Assembly: GCA_025966135.1 (NCBI GenBank)
Contig: JAOPVP010000007.1
Location: 1-59,765 of the forward strand
DNA length: 59,765 nt
Origin: Frankiales bacterium
GTDB lineage: Bacteria; Actinomycetota; Actinomycetes; Mycobacteriales; SCTD01
Reading direction: 5' to 3'
A model generated the notes under the pieces. That model worked only from the letters and a program-made list of their open reading frames with translations, was not told where the DNA came from and searched no databases. The translations under genes and the position numbers were made by a program. Shown in pieces: positions 50,051-58,768 of this stretch (position 1 is the stretch's first letter; every line of letters starts with the position of its first letter).

Positions 50051-51697
50051 TCAGCCCTTGGGAGCGGCCTCCACGCGGCGTCCCATGTCGCGTACGAGCT
50101 GCTCGGCGCAGCGCAGCGCCAGGGCACCGATCGTGGACGTCGGGTTTCCGGCGCCGCCCGTGACCATCGAGCTGCCATCACACACCACGAGCCCCGGGGT
50201 GTCCCAGACGCGGTGCCAGGGGTCCACGACTCCGGACGCGGGGTCCTCACTCATGCGGCAGGTGCCCATGAGGTGCCAGCCGGGTTGGGAGAACGTCTCA
50301 TCCATCGGCTGGAAGTCCAGCGAGCGCGCCCCCGCCGCGGCCCCGATCTCCTCGAGACGCGCACTCCCGAACTCCAACAAGGTCCTGGTGTTCGGGTGCA
50401 GGTCGTAGTGGACATTCGCGGCCGCCAGTCCGCTGGAGTCCACGACATCGGGGTCGAGCGTCACCCGGTTGGTGGCGACCGGCAGGTCGTCGGCCTGAAT
50501 GGCGCAGAAGACGTGCCTGTCGAAGCGCTCCTCGAAACCGCGCATGTGCCCCTGCCCCCATGGTGCGGGGCTGCGACCGGTGGTCGCCCCGAGTGCGCTC
50601 GACGCCGGACCCCACGCACCGCCGAAGGTGATGGTGATGCCGTTGACGCAGCCCCGAGCCAGGTCGGTGTCGTACCACTCCTGGCAGTACGGACCGGCAC
50701 CAAAGGCGCCCTTGAAGTGGCCGGTGGGCTGGTCGAACCACATGTCGGCGAGCCGGTAGCCGTGCGTCATGAAGTGGCGCCCGACGTGGTCGGAGCTGTT
50801 TCCGAGCCCGTCTGGGTGCGCGGCATTCGCGCTGAGCAGCAGCATCCGCGGCGAACCGATGCCGTTGGCAGCAACGACCACCAGCGGGCACTCGATGCGA
50901 TGACTGGTGCCGCTCGCGAGGTCGTCGTACTCGACTCCGTCCACCGCACCCCCGACGCCCGTCGTGATGCGGGTGACGCGCGCCAGTGGGCGCAGGTCCA
51001 GGCCGGCCGCGAGGGCGGGCTTGATGTAGGCCTGGGTGGCCGTGCCCAGTGCCCCACGCGGACAGCCCACGTTGCACATGCCGCACCCGTTACACGCCAG
51101 CCGGTCCCCGCGGTCCTCGGTGAGAATGGCGTTGTCGGCCGGCCACCAGTGCACCCCGAGCTTCTCCAGCCCCTGTGTGAGCAGGTGGGCGTAGTCGCCG
51201 TGCCGGACCTGGGGTTGCCGCACCGCGCCGGGCCGGGGCGGATAAGCCGGATCGCCTGTCAGGCCGGAGATCCCGACGTCCAGGTCGTTCTGGTCGTAGA
51301 ACGGATCGAGGTCCTCGTAGGAGAGGGGCCAGTCGATGGTCCCCTCCAGCCCGTGCTCGGTGCCCTTTCGGAAGTCAACCGGCTTCAGCCGGTGCCAGAA
51401 GCCGGAGTAGTGGTTGGTGCTGCCCCCGACCGCGTTGTACAGGTAGGGCGCGAAGGTGCCGTTGGTGATGACCGGGAAGTCGTAGGGCTGGTCGCGCAGG
51501 TTAGGGGTGAAAGCCCAGTCCCGGCGCATCGAGAACTCCCAGTCGTCCGAGAACGTGGGGTGGTCCACGGGATGCACGGAGGGACCCTGCTCCAGGCAGA
51601 CGACCTTTGCACCGGCCCGGGTCAGGACCCAGCTGATGGCAGCGCCGGCCATTCCGGCGCCGATGACCACGACGTCGGGGGAATCATGGCGCGACAC
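50051..51697 (-). CDS. GMC-family FAD dehydrogenase with ferredoxin-like Cys motif (copy 1)
   Basis: A 548-residue GMC flavoprotein of the gluconate/glucose dehydrogenase large-subunit type. FAD loop VVVIGAGMAGAAISWVL at the start; catalytic His in GWHLMGTCRM and Asn in GNPTSTIGA at the end. A four-Cys motif CNGCGMCNVGCP (about residue 202) suggests an iron-sulfur cluster. Start GTG at 51695-51697, 14 nt inside the preceding small-subunit gene. Oxidises a sugar or sugar alcohol at the cost of an unknown electron acceptor. No cytochrome subunit gene is adjacent. Confidence 0.87.
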   Translation of the reverse strand: MSRHDSPDVVVIGAGMAGAAISWVLTRAGAKVVCLEQGPSVHPVDHPTFSDDWEFSMRRDWAFTPNLRDQPYDFPVITNGTFAPYLYNAVGGSTNHYSGFWHRLKPVDFRKGTEHGLEGTIDWPLSYEDLDPFYDQNDLDVGISGLTGDPAYPPRPGAVRQPQVRHGDYAHLLTQGLEKLGVHWWPADNAILTEDRGDRLACNGCGMCNVGCPRGALGTATQAYIKPALAAGLDLRPLARVTRITTGVGGAVDGVEYDDLASGTSHRIECPLVVVAANGIGSPRMLLLSANAAHPDGLGNSSDHVGRHFMTHGYRLADMWFDQPTGHFKGAFGAGPYCQEWYDTDLARGCVNGITITFGGAWGPASSALGATTGRSPAPWGQGHMRGFEERFDRHVFCAIQADDLPVATNRVTLDPDVVDSSGLAAANVHYDLHPNTRTLLEFGSARLEEIGAAAGARSLDFQPMDETFSQPGWHLMGTCRMSEDPASGVVDPWHRVWDTPGLVVCDGSSMVTGGAGNPTSTIGALALRCAEQLVRDMGRRVEAAPKG

Positions 51698-52157
51698 GGG
51701 TCACCTCGTTCGTGGGCTGGTAGGAGCCGCGCTTCGTCGTGGGTACGGCGGGGTCGCGCGCGATGCGGTAGCCGAGCGGCTGAGGGGCACCGTGGTAGTC
51801 GTAGCCGCGGTCCGCGAGCGCCGCCAGGACGCGATGCGAGGCGTAGTAGCCGAAGTAGACGAAGTCGCGCCACCACCCGAACAGCACGGGATCGGCGGCC
51901 TCGAGCTCGGTGAGCATCGCCGTCGCAGCAGCCACGGACGGTGTCGTCAGTCGGTCAGCGATGCCTTGCAGAGCGGTGAGATCGGCCTCGCTGGAGTGCT
52001 CCTCCAGGAAGCGCACGACCTGCGCCTCGCCGGCAGAGGGATAGCCCTCGCCACCCGGCACCATCGCGGTGACCAAGTGGGTCAGTCGCTCACTCAGGTC
52101 AGCGGGGAGGGTGAGGTCGTAGTAACCGGCTCGCGAGGGATGCGGGAAGTCCGTCAT
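51684..52157 (-). CDS. Gluconate-2-dehydrogenase subunit-3-like protein (copy 1)
   Basis: A 157-residue small subunit of the Gluconate_2-dh3 type. LSERLTHLVTAMVPGGEGYPSAGEA and the C-terminal FVYFGYYASHRVLAAL with GYRIARDP are typical. Such proteins normally carry a Tat signal that hitch-hikes the large subunit out of the cell, and none is present here. ATG at 52155-52157 overlaps the upstream stop (ATGA). It probably pairs with the GMC protein encoded just after it. Confidence 0.75.
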   Translation of the reverse strand: MTDFPHPSRAGYYDLTLPADLSERLTHLVTAMVPGGEGYPSAGEAQVVRFLEEHSSEADLTALQGIADRLTTPSVAAATAMLTELEAADPVLFGWWRDFVYFGYYASHRVLAALADRGYDYHGAPQPLGYRIARDPAVPTTKRGSYQPTNEVTRVAP

Positions 52158-52606
52158 GCACCCGTCGCCTGCGGGTCACGGTAGATGGGCCCGCGGTCGA
52201 CGACGGCACCCAGCAGGTCGAGATAGGTGTCGGTGTCGTCCTGCGCCGGCGACGGCTGCTGACCCGGGTAGCCGATCAGCGCCCGCACGTCGGGGTTGAG
52301 GAAGTAGGCACCCGCCGTGAGCGTGCCGAGCCCCTCGAAGGCCTCCACGTGCAGGCTGTTGAGCCGCTCGACCGCCTCAGCGGCCGGCAGGTCGCGGGCG
52401 ACCTCGACGGCCTTGGCGAAGCTGCCCCTGAGGTCAGGGCGGACCCGCAGCGCCTCATCGATCCAGCGGATCGGGACATCCGCCTCGCTGGCCGAGGGCA
52501 TTCCCTCCGCGTTCGGGATCAAGACGTCTGCGAGTCCGGCATACAGCCGGCGGTCCTCATCGCTGAGGTCGCTCGGCACCACTGCCTCCGTGTTGGTCGT
52601 GCTCAT
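52154..52606 (-). CDS. Gluconate-2-dehydrogenase subunit-3-like protein (copy 2)
   Basis: A 150-residue small protein: LSDEDRRLYAGLADVLIPNAEGMPSASEADVP resembles the subunit-3 N-terminal region (LADVLIPNA) and GAYFLNPDVRALIGYPGQQP is the family C-terminal signature. No signal peptide. ATG overlaps the stop of the GMC copy 2 gene by 4 nt. Shares little identity with copy 1 despite the same fold pattern, so the two pairs are old or separately acquired. Confidence 0.75.
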   Translation of the reverse strand: MSTTNTEAVVPSDLSDEDRRLYAGLADVLIPNAEGMPSASEADVPIRWIDEALRVRPDLRGSFAKAVEVARDLPAAEAVERLNSLHVEAFEGLGTLTAGAYFLNPDVRALIGYPGQQPSPAQDDTDTYLDLLGAVVDRGPIYRDPQATGA

Positions 52607-54246
52607 GCCGACACCGCCTGGTTACCGCGCTCGGCGATGAGGTGCTCGACCGAGCGCAGCGCCAGAGCCATGATCGTTGCTGTGGGGTTCACGCCGGAGG
52701 ACGTCACGAAGACGCTCCCGTCGATGACGTAGAGGTTCGGCACGTCGTGGGCACGGCCCCACTGGTCGACCACGGAGGTCGACGGGTCCTCACCCATCCG
52801 CGCAGTGCCGAGCAGGTGCCAGCCGCAGTCGCGCATGAGCCGCGTCGTTGACGTGGTGAGGGCGCCGGCTGCCTCGTGCGCCTCCCGGGCGCGGTCGATG
52901 TGGAAGTCGATGAGCTTGGTGGTGTTGTCCGAGCTCTTGTAGACGATCTTCGGTGCGGCGATCCCGTCGGAGTCGGTCAGCTGCTCATCGAGCACGACGC
53001 GGTTGGCCTCGTCGGGCAGGTCCTCAGCGATGATGCCCCACTCGAAGGAGCGGCCGAAGTTCTGCTTGACGTTGCGGTGGAAGTTCGCGCCCCAGGACTC
53101 CTCCACCGGACGGCCGCCGTAACCGGACCGCATGCCGAGGGGGCCGCCGGTCGGCATCACGTTCCACTTGGCCCCTCGCACGAAGCCACGGGACTCATCG
53201 CTCTCGTAGAACTCCATCGACTGGATGGACTGCCCGGCGGGGCCGAGCCAGCTCTCGAGGTCGTCCTCGTAGGTACCGACCACGGCGGCGTAGGGGTGCA
53301 TCATCAGCCGCTTGCCGACCAGGCCGGAGGAGTTGGCGAGGCCGTCCGGGAAGCGCGCCGACTCGGACAGCTGCAACAGCCGGGGGGTTCCGACGCCGTT
53401 GGCCGCGACGATGACGACGGCGGCCTTCTGGCGACGCTCGACCCCGTCACGGTCGACGTAGATCGCGCCGGTGGCCAGACCCTTGTCGTCGACGGTGATC
53501 TCGCGGACACGGGCGCCGGTGACCAGGCGCGCACCGGCCTTGAGAGCCAGTGGCCAGTGGGTCAGGTCGGTGCTGGCCTTGGCGCCCTGCGGACAGCCGG
53601 TCAGGCACGCGCCGTACCGCACGCACGGGGACCGGTCGCCGTGCGGACGCGAGGCGATCGAGTTGGGGCCGGGCCACCAGTGCCAGCCGAGCTTGTCCAT
53701 GCCCTCCGCGGCCTTACGGCCGATCTTGCCGATCGGCAGAGGCGGCTGCGGGAACGGGGCACCCGGCGGGTAGGCGGGATCGTCACCGAGCCCGGACGCG
53801 GCCACGTCGCGGTCCATCCGCTCGTAGTAAGGCAGCAGGTCGGCGTAGCTGAAGGGCCAGTCGTCGGCGATGCCGTCCATCGAGTGGACCCGGAAGTCCG
53901 AGGGCAGGAAGCGGCACCAGTGCGCGGCGTAGAGGATCGTGCTGCCACCCACAGCGCTGTACATCAGAGGGTTGACGTCGGAGTCGGAGGTGTCGATCGG
54001 GTAGTCCGACGGACCGGACCGGACGTTGGGGTTCGGATGCCAGGTCTTCTGCTTGATCAGCTCCCATTCCGGCTTGTCTCCCGCGAAGGAGCTCGGCGGC
54101 GTCCAGTCCCCCTGCTCCAGGCAGACCACCGAGAAGCCGTGCTCCGCCAGTTCCTTCACGGCGACGGAGCCGGACGCACCAGCACCGATGACCAGCACGT
54201 CGGCGACGTCGGGCAAGGGACGTTCGAGGACAGGGAGACTCACCAT
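52603..54246 (-). CDS. GMC-family FAD dehydrogenase (copy 2)
   Basis: A 547-residue GMC flavoprotein: FAD loop VLVIGAGASGSVAVKEL, GSTILYAAHWCRFLPSDF, catalytic His in GWHLLGTARM and Asn in GVNPTATIMA. The Cys motif is CVRYGACLTGCPQGA, three Cys spaced x5 and x3, closer to the [3Fe-4S] motif of FAD-glucose dehydrogenases than copy 1. First gene of the cassette; ATG at 54244-54246 with a weak ribosome site, and a GTG follows it. The 39-bp repeat at 54376-54414 lies upstream. Confidence 0.87.
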   Translation of the reverse strand: MVSLPVLERPLPDVADVLVIGAGASGSVAVKELAEHGFSVVCLEQGDWTPPSSFAGDKPEWELIKQKTWHPNPNVRSGPSDYPIDTSDSDVNPLMYSAVGGSTILYAAHWCRFLPSDFRVHSMDGIADDWPFSYADLLPYYERMDRDVAASGLGDDPAYPPGAPFPQPPLPIGKIGRKAAEGMDKLGWHWWPGPNSIASRPHGDRSPCVRYGACLTGCPQGAKASTDLTHWPLALKAGARLVTGARVREITVDDKGLATGAIYVDRDGVERRQKAAVVIVAANGVGTPRLLQLSESARFPDGLANSSGLVGKRLMMHPYAAVVGTYEDDLESWLGPAGQSIQSMEFYESDESRGFVRGAKWNVMPTGGPLGMRSGYGGRPVEESWGANFHRNVKQNFGRSFEWGIIAEDLPDEANRVVLDEQLTDSDGIAAPKIVYKSSDNTTKLIDFHIDRAREAHEAAGALTTSTTRLMRDCGWHLLGTARMGEDPSTSVVDQWGRAHDVPNLYVIDGSVFVTSSGVNPTATIMALALRSVEHLIAERGNQAVSA

Positions 54247-54375
54247 TGATCCCGCTTTCTTCCACGTGACGGCACGGTTGGCGCGTGTCCGAGACCGTGC
54301 ACCGGCTCAGTCCGAATATGAGACCGGAACTCCACCCGGTCGACGAAACGTCGACCTGACGAGACCGTAACGCGT

Positions 54376-54414
54376 TGTTCCGCACACCGCAACCGCATGT
54401 CGAAAAATGGAACA
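54376..54414. promoter_or_regulatory. 39-bp inverted repeat upstream of the GMC cassette
   Basis: TGTTCC (54376-54381) and GGAACA (54409-54414) bound a 39-bp region whose arms extend partially (TGTTCCGCACACCG and, on the other strand, TGTTCCATTTTTCG). It lies between the GMC copy 2 gene and the IclR gene, so it is a candidate site for that IclR protein. Confidence 0.5.
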
Positions 54415-54465
54415 GCCTTGGCGCATGCGTGTCCTAGGCCAGGAAAACAAGGCACAACCGACCAG

Positions 54466-55239
54466 CTAGCCGGCGCGGCTGCTGCGGGCCCGCCAGCCGA
54501 GGCGTTGGCTGGCTCGCCCCGCGACGTCGCGGACCAGCGCCCCGAGGGTCTCCACGCCGGTCTCCTCCAGGCGGAACTGCGGCATCATGACCGACAGCGC
54601 GGCCACCGCCCGTCCGGTGGCGTCGTGCACGACAGAGCCGACAGCGCAGACGTCGTCCCGGAAGTACGACGTGTTGACGACGTAACCGAGCCTGCGGCCC
54701 TCGTCGAGCGCCGCCCGCAGCGCGGCGGGGTCGGTGATGGTGCCGTTGGCGTGCCGGGACAGTGGCTCCTCGAGATATCTCTCCAGCAGCCCGTCGTCGT
54801 CGGCGAGGAACGCCAAGCCGGCCGAGGCCGCATGTGCCGGCCAGATCTCGCCGACAGAGGCGACGGACACCACGGACTGCTTCGAGGGGATGGAGTCGAT
54901 GCAGACCGCGTCGCGGCCGGCGAGCACGGACAGCATGGCCGTCTCGCCGGTGCGCTCGTGCAGCTCTTCCTCGGCCCAGCGCAGCTCCCGGCGCAGGTCG
55001 ATGTCGCCGAACGCCCAGGCAGCGAGCATCAGGCACCGAGGACCCAGGCGGTAACGGGTGTCCTCGAGCTGGACGACATAGCCGCTGGACTGCAGGGTCC
55101 TGGCGAGCCGGAAGGCCGTGGCCTTGCTCGTGCCCAGCTGGTGGGCGAGCTCGGTGGCCCCCAGGGGTCCTTCGCACAACGCTTCCAACAGGTGCATGGC
55201 CCGTTCGACCGATGACACCCCGCCCGCGTCCGTCACCAT
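54466..55239 (-). CDS. IclR-family regulator of the GMC/sugar-acid region
   Basis: A 257-residue regulator with winged helix-turn-helix (LGATELAHQLGTSKATAFRL then LQSSGYV) and IclR effector domain (TAMLSVLAGRDAVCIDSI to VCAVGSVVHDATGRAVAALS). ATG at 55237-55239. It sits between the sugar-acid enzymes and the GMC cassette on the same strand. Most likely senses a sugar acid or derivative. Confidence 0.9.
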   Translation of the reverse strand: MVTDAGGVSSVERAMHLLEALCEGPLGATELAHQLGTSKATAFRLARTLQSSGYVVQLEDTRYRLGPRCLMLAAWAFGDIDLRRELRWAEEELHERTGETAMLSVLAGRDAVCIDSIPSKQSVVSVASVGEIWPAHAASAGLAFLADDDGLLERYLEEPLSRHANGTITDPAALRAALDEGRRLGYVVNTSYFRDDVCAVGSVVHDATGRAVAALSVMMPQFRLEETGVETLGALVRDVAGRASQRLGWRARSSRAG

Positions 55240-55342
55240 CTGGCCCTACCCCTCTCCTGCTCCGAGAAGGCAGCGACGACCCTCACCCCCTCCACAGATG
55301 CCGATGGTCATCTTGGCATTCCGGACGGTCACCCCATGCGTT

Positions 55343-56278
55343 CTAATAGCCGAGTTCGGCACGAATCACCCCTGCGAGCCCTTCCCCCGCCGCGTAGCGG
55401 CGACAGTTCTCCTCGACCCTGCGGGCCAGACCGGCGCTCCTGGCCGCCGGCGGGTTGGCGGTGTGCGGGGTGATGAGCACCTGCGGCAGCCGCCACAGCG
55501 GGTGGCCGTCCGGGAGCGGCTCGGGATCGGTCACGTCCAGTCCAGCAGCGCCCAGCGCTCCGCCCTCGAGCGCCGCGACCAGGGCGGCGGTGTCGACGAG
55601 CCCGCCGCGGCCGACGTTGATGATGACGGCGGACGGCTTCATCAGCCGCAGACGCTCCGCATTCACCAGTGCCGTGGTCTCAGCGGTCAGCGGTACGGCC
55701 AGGACGACCACGTCAGCGGTCGGCAGGGCTTCCTCCAGTCGACCGATCGGCAGGGTGATGTCGAAGTCGGCGACCGGCGCGCCGGTCCTGGTGACGGCGA
55801 CGGTGCGACAACCGAATGGAGCGAGCAGGCGCAGGAACGCGATCCCGATGCCGCCCGCCCCGACGACGACGACCTCAGCCCCGGCGAGGACCGTCCCTCG
55901 CAGGTCCTCGGGCTGCCAGGACGTGGCGCGGGCGCACTGCGGCAGTCGGCGCAGACAGGCCAGGGTGAGCGCGAGCGCGTGCTCGGCGACCTGTTCGCCG
56001 TACACGCCCGTGGCTGAGGTGACGGTGCGCCGCGCGCTGAGCACTCCGCTGGTGAGCCAGCGCTCCACGCCCGCGTCCGGTAGCTGCAGCCACCGCACGC
56101 CGTCGTGCAGGACGCCTGCCAGCTCTGCGCCGTCGCCCCCGACCCAGACCACGGCTTCCGCCCGCCGCGGGTCGCTGGTGACCACGCAGCCACCGGCGGT
56201 GACAGCCGCGGTGACGTCCGCTGGCTGCGACGGCCCCACGAAGACCTGCGGCCGCGGCGACCCGTCCTCAGACGACAT
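55343..56278 (-). CDS. D-2-hydroxyacid dehydrogenase
   Basis: A 311-residue NAD(P)-dependent dehydrogenase: Rossmann motif VVGAGGIGIAFL (about residues 139-150) and catalytic Arg224 (NVGRGGLVD), Glu253 (DPEPLP) and His272 (ITPHTANPP). Interconverts a 2-oxoacid and a D-2-hydroxyacid. ATG at 56276-56278 overlaps the enolase-superfamily gene by 11 nt. Last gene of the dehydratase-LarA-enolase operon visible here. Confidence 0.9.
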   Translation of the reverse strand: MSSEDGSPRPQVFVGPSQPADVTAAVTAGGCVVTSDPRRAEAVVWVGGDGAELAGVLHDGVRWLQLPDAGVERWLTSGVLSARRTVTSATGVYGEQVAEHALALTLACLRRLPQCARATSWQPEDLRGTVLAGAEVVVVGAGGIGIAFLRLLAPFGCRTVAVTRTGAPVADFDITLPIGRLEEALPTADVVVLAVPLTAETTALVNAERLRLMKPSAVIINVGRGGLVDTAALVAALEGGALGAAGLDVTDPEPLPDGHPLWRLPQVLITPHTANPPAARSAGLARRVEENCRRYAAGEGLAGVIRAELGY

Positions 56279-57401
56279 GACGCCGCACCATCTCCTCGTC
56301 CAACTCGATCCCGAGACCGGGACGTGGACTGAGCACGACCTGGCCACCTTCGGTCGCGAGCCGGGTCTCGGGCGTGACAAGGGCCTCGAAAGTGTAGATG
56401 TCCTTCTCCAGGGTGAAGTGCTCAACGGTGATGCAACCCGGCGTCGCCGACGCCAGGTGTGCGTGCAGGTTGGCATGCCAGTGCGGCGCCACCGGTACCC
56501 CGAACGTCTCGGCTGCCCGCGCCACCCGCATCCACTCGGTGATACCGCCGAGCACGCCCGCATCCGGCTGCAGCACATGTGCCCCTCCACGTGCGAGCAG
56601 GTCCTGGAAGTCCCAGCGGGTCGCGGCGATCTCGCCGGTAGCGATGGCCGTCTCGGACCGCTGCGTCAGCTGGGCGTGTCCGACGACGTCGTCGGGAGAC
56701 AGCGGTTCCTCGAACCACCACAGCCCGGTGTCACCGGCGGCTCGCTCGAACGCCCGAAGGGCCCGCAGCGCATCCGGTACGGAGCGGTAGGCGTTGTTGG
56801 CGTCGAGCGCGAGCCGCCCCCGGCCGGCCATCACCTCGACAGCGGCCCGCACGCGGTCGGCGTCCTCCGCGACGGTCAAGCCACCCACCTTGATCTTGTG
56901 GTCGGTGAAGCCGTTGGCCTGGTTCGCTGCGATCTCGCGCGCCACCGCGTCCACCCACGGGCCTTCCTCCGGGCGGTAGTAACCACCGGATGCGTACGCC
57001 GGCAGCGCCCGCACAGCGCCTCCGAGCAGAACAGCGAGGGGGGCGCCGAGACGCTTGCCGGCGAGGTCCCAGAGCGCGATGTCGACGGCCGAGATCGCGC
57101 GCAGGACCCCGCCGCGACGGCCGATGAGCAACGCCTCTTGGTACATCCGCTCCCAGTGGCCGGCGATGTCATCGGCATCCGCCCCGAGGAGAACCGGAGC
57201 GAGCACCTGGTTGACGATGTCGGCGAGCAGCCGCCCGCCGCCCGTGCCCGCGTAGGCGTAGCCGATACCCGGCTCCGAGTATCCCTCCCGCTCGACCGAG
57301 ACGAGAAGGTAGTCGCGATTGCTCAGCACGCGGGTGCTGATCCTCGTCGGCTGCCGCAAGGGCAGCCGGACAGCGCGCGCATTGATGCCGGTGATGGTCA
57401 C
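56268..57401 (-). CDS. Enolase-superfamily enzyme, mandelate-racemase subgroup
   Basis: A 377-residue (beta/alpha)7-beta barrel enzyme. Metal ligands Asp200 (LALDANNAYR), Glu231/232 (WWFEEPL) and Glu257 (ATGEIAATRW). Acid/base residues are Lys169-x-Lys171 (DHKIKVGG) and the Asp280/His307 dyad (QPDAGV, VAPHWHANLHAH), so it belongs to the mandelate-racemase subgroup that dehydrates or epimerises sugar acids. The start is GTG at 57399-57401, overlapping the LarA-like stop (GTGA). Confidence 0.9.
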   Translation of the reverse strand: MTITGINARAVRLPLRQPTRISTRVLSNRDYLLVSVEREGYSEPGIGYAYAGTGGGRLLADIVNQVLAPVLLGADADDIAGHWERMYQEALLIGRRGGVLRAISAVDIALWDLAGKRLGAPLAVLLGGAVRALPAYASGGYYRPEEGPWVDAVAREIAANQANGFTDHKIKVGGLTVAEDADRVRAAVEVMAGRGRLALDANNAYRSVPDALRALRAFERAAGDTGLWWFEEPLSPDDVVGHAQLTQRSETAIATGEIAATRWDFQDLLARGGAHVLQPDAGVLGGITEWMRVARAAETFGVPVAPHWHANLHAHLASATPGCITVEHFTLEKDIYTFEALVTPETRLATEGGQVVLSPRPGLGIELDEEMVRRHVV

Positions 57402-58768
57402 GAGCGGACTCCGTTGTCGATGTGGCCGGCAGGACCGAACGCGAGAGGGGCGCCAGCCGGGTTGCCGACGGGCAAGTACTCCTCCGCGCACTCCGGCAGC
57501 AGGTTCGGGGTGACCCACAGCTCGTCGAGTCGAAGGGTGTTGCGCATCCGCACCATCCGGACGTCGGCCGGGTCCGACAGTCCTGCGGTGTGCAGCGCGG
57601 CCTGGATCGCGTCCTGGTCGGTGGCGAGGACGATGGGCAGCTGCGCGCGCTGGACACCTTGCTGCCCTGCGGTCAGGGCGTTGGCGTAGGTCACTGCCAG
57701 ATCCACATCGGCGATCGCCGCCGCCGTCGTGAAGTCCGCGAGGCCGATGCCTACGGCGTTGCCCTCGGAGGCCTGACTGACCCCGAGGACGACCACGTTG
57801 GTGATGGCAACACCCGGCGGCTCCGGCATCCCGCGCACCATCCGTCTGCCGAGCACGTTGGTGTCCATGCCGGTGCCGGAGATCTCCTTGCCCATGAGGT
57901 CCACGAGGAGCACGTCGAGGTGTCGGAACGGCAGCCTCCCCTCCTGCGCCTTCGCCAGGACCAGCAGCGCAGCCTCGCCCTCCCCACCGATGTCAGCGGG
58001 CGGCAGGAAGGCCACCTGCGCCAGTCGTTTGCGTCCGTCCTCGATGAGGGCGAGCCCTCCGAGCACCGACAGCTCGGTCGTGAGCAGCCGGGCTGCGGCG
58101 ACGATGCGGCGCTCGAGGTGGGCCGGTCCGAGCCGGTGCAGCTCCTGCGCGCCGCGCTGCTTGCCGAGCCCGATCGCGAGCTGCTTGGCCAGACCGCTCT
58201 CGACCGCGCCGGAGAAAGAGGTATGGCTCTTCAGGCGGTTCGCCAGCAGGACGTGGTCCGCGCGCGCTGCGTGCGTGTCGACGTACACGTCGAGCAGGTC
58301 ACCCTCCCCGACCTCCACGGTGCCGAGCTTCACCGTCTCCATCGAGGCGACGACCGGTGCACCCACACCCTCTTCGGTGATGCCGAGCGACGCGAGTACC
58401 TCTCGCTGCCCCTCGGCCGTCGCGCCACCATGCGAGCCCATCGCCGGTACGACGAACGGCTCGGCACCTCGCTCCCGCACGAGCGTCACGCAGGTGCGGA
58501 CGACGTCGGCAATGCCCGCGATGCCCCTGCTACCCACCGCGATCGCGACCCGTTCGCCCGCAGAGACACCACTGAGCTCGTCCTGCAGCGCGGCACGGGT
58601 GGCGTCCACCGGCCCGGGTGGAGGCGCCGTCTCGCGCTCACACCGCCGGACGTGCACGAGGGTCGGTAGGGCCATCCGACCACCGACAAGATCCGCGAGG
58701 GCGAGGGCCGGGAGCACCGGTTGGGCGGGCCACCGTGGGATGGGTGCCACCTCGTTCGGCTCGGTCAC
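57398..58768 (-). CDS. Lactate-racemase (LarA) N-domain-like protein
   Basis: A 456-residue protein of the LarA/DUF2088-like family. It shows the repeated domain architecture and PAMGSHGGATAEGQREVLASLG plus LANRLKSHTSFSGAVESGLAKQLAIGLGKQRG. The nickel-pincer SDHTRP segment of true LarA is replaced by GSRGIAGIAD, so nickel-dependent racemisation is doubtful. GTG at 58766-58768 overlaps the dehydratase stop (GTGA). In sugar-acid operons such proteins have no settled function. Confidence 0.75.
   Translation of the reverse strand: MTEPNEVAPIPRWPAQPVLPALALADLVGGRMALPTLVHVRRCERETAPPPGPVDATRAALQDELSGVSAGERVAIAVGSRGIAGIADVVRTCVTLVRERGAEPFVVPAMGSHGGATAEGQREVLASLGITEEGVGAPVVASMETVKLGTVEVGEGDLLDVYVDTHAARADHVLLANRLKSHTSFSGAVESGLAKQLAIGLGKQRGAQELHRLGPAHLERRIVAAARLLTTELSVLGGLALIEDGRKRLAQVAFLPPADIGGEGEAALLVLAKAQEGRLPFRHLDVLLVDLMGKEISGTGMDTNVLGRRMVRGMPEPPGVAITNVVVLGVSQASEGNAVGIGLADFTTAAAIADVDLAVTYANALTAGQQGVQRAQLPIVLATDQDAIQAALHTAGLSDPADVRMVRMRNTLRLDELWVTPNLLPECAEEYLPVGNPAGAPLAFGPAGHIDNGVRS

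Noticed and set aside
54357..54393. A fourth copy of the 37-bp operator upstream of the GMC cassette
   Set aside because: Only one half-site resembles the motif; the partner arm at the required distance does not match, so it is treated as a separate repeat.
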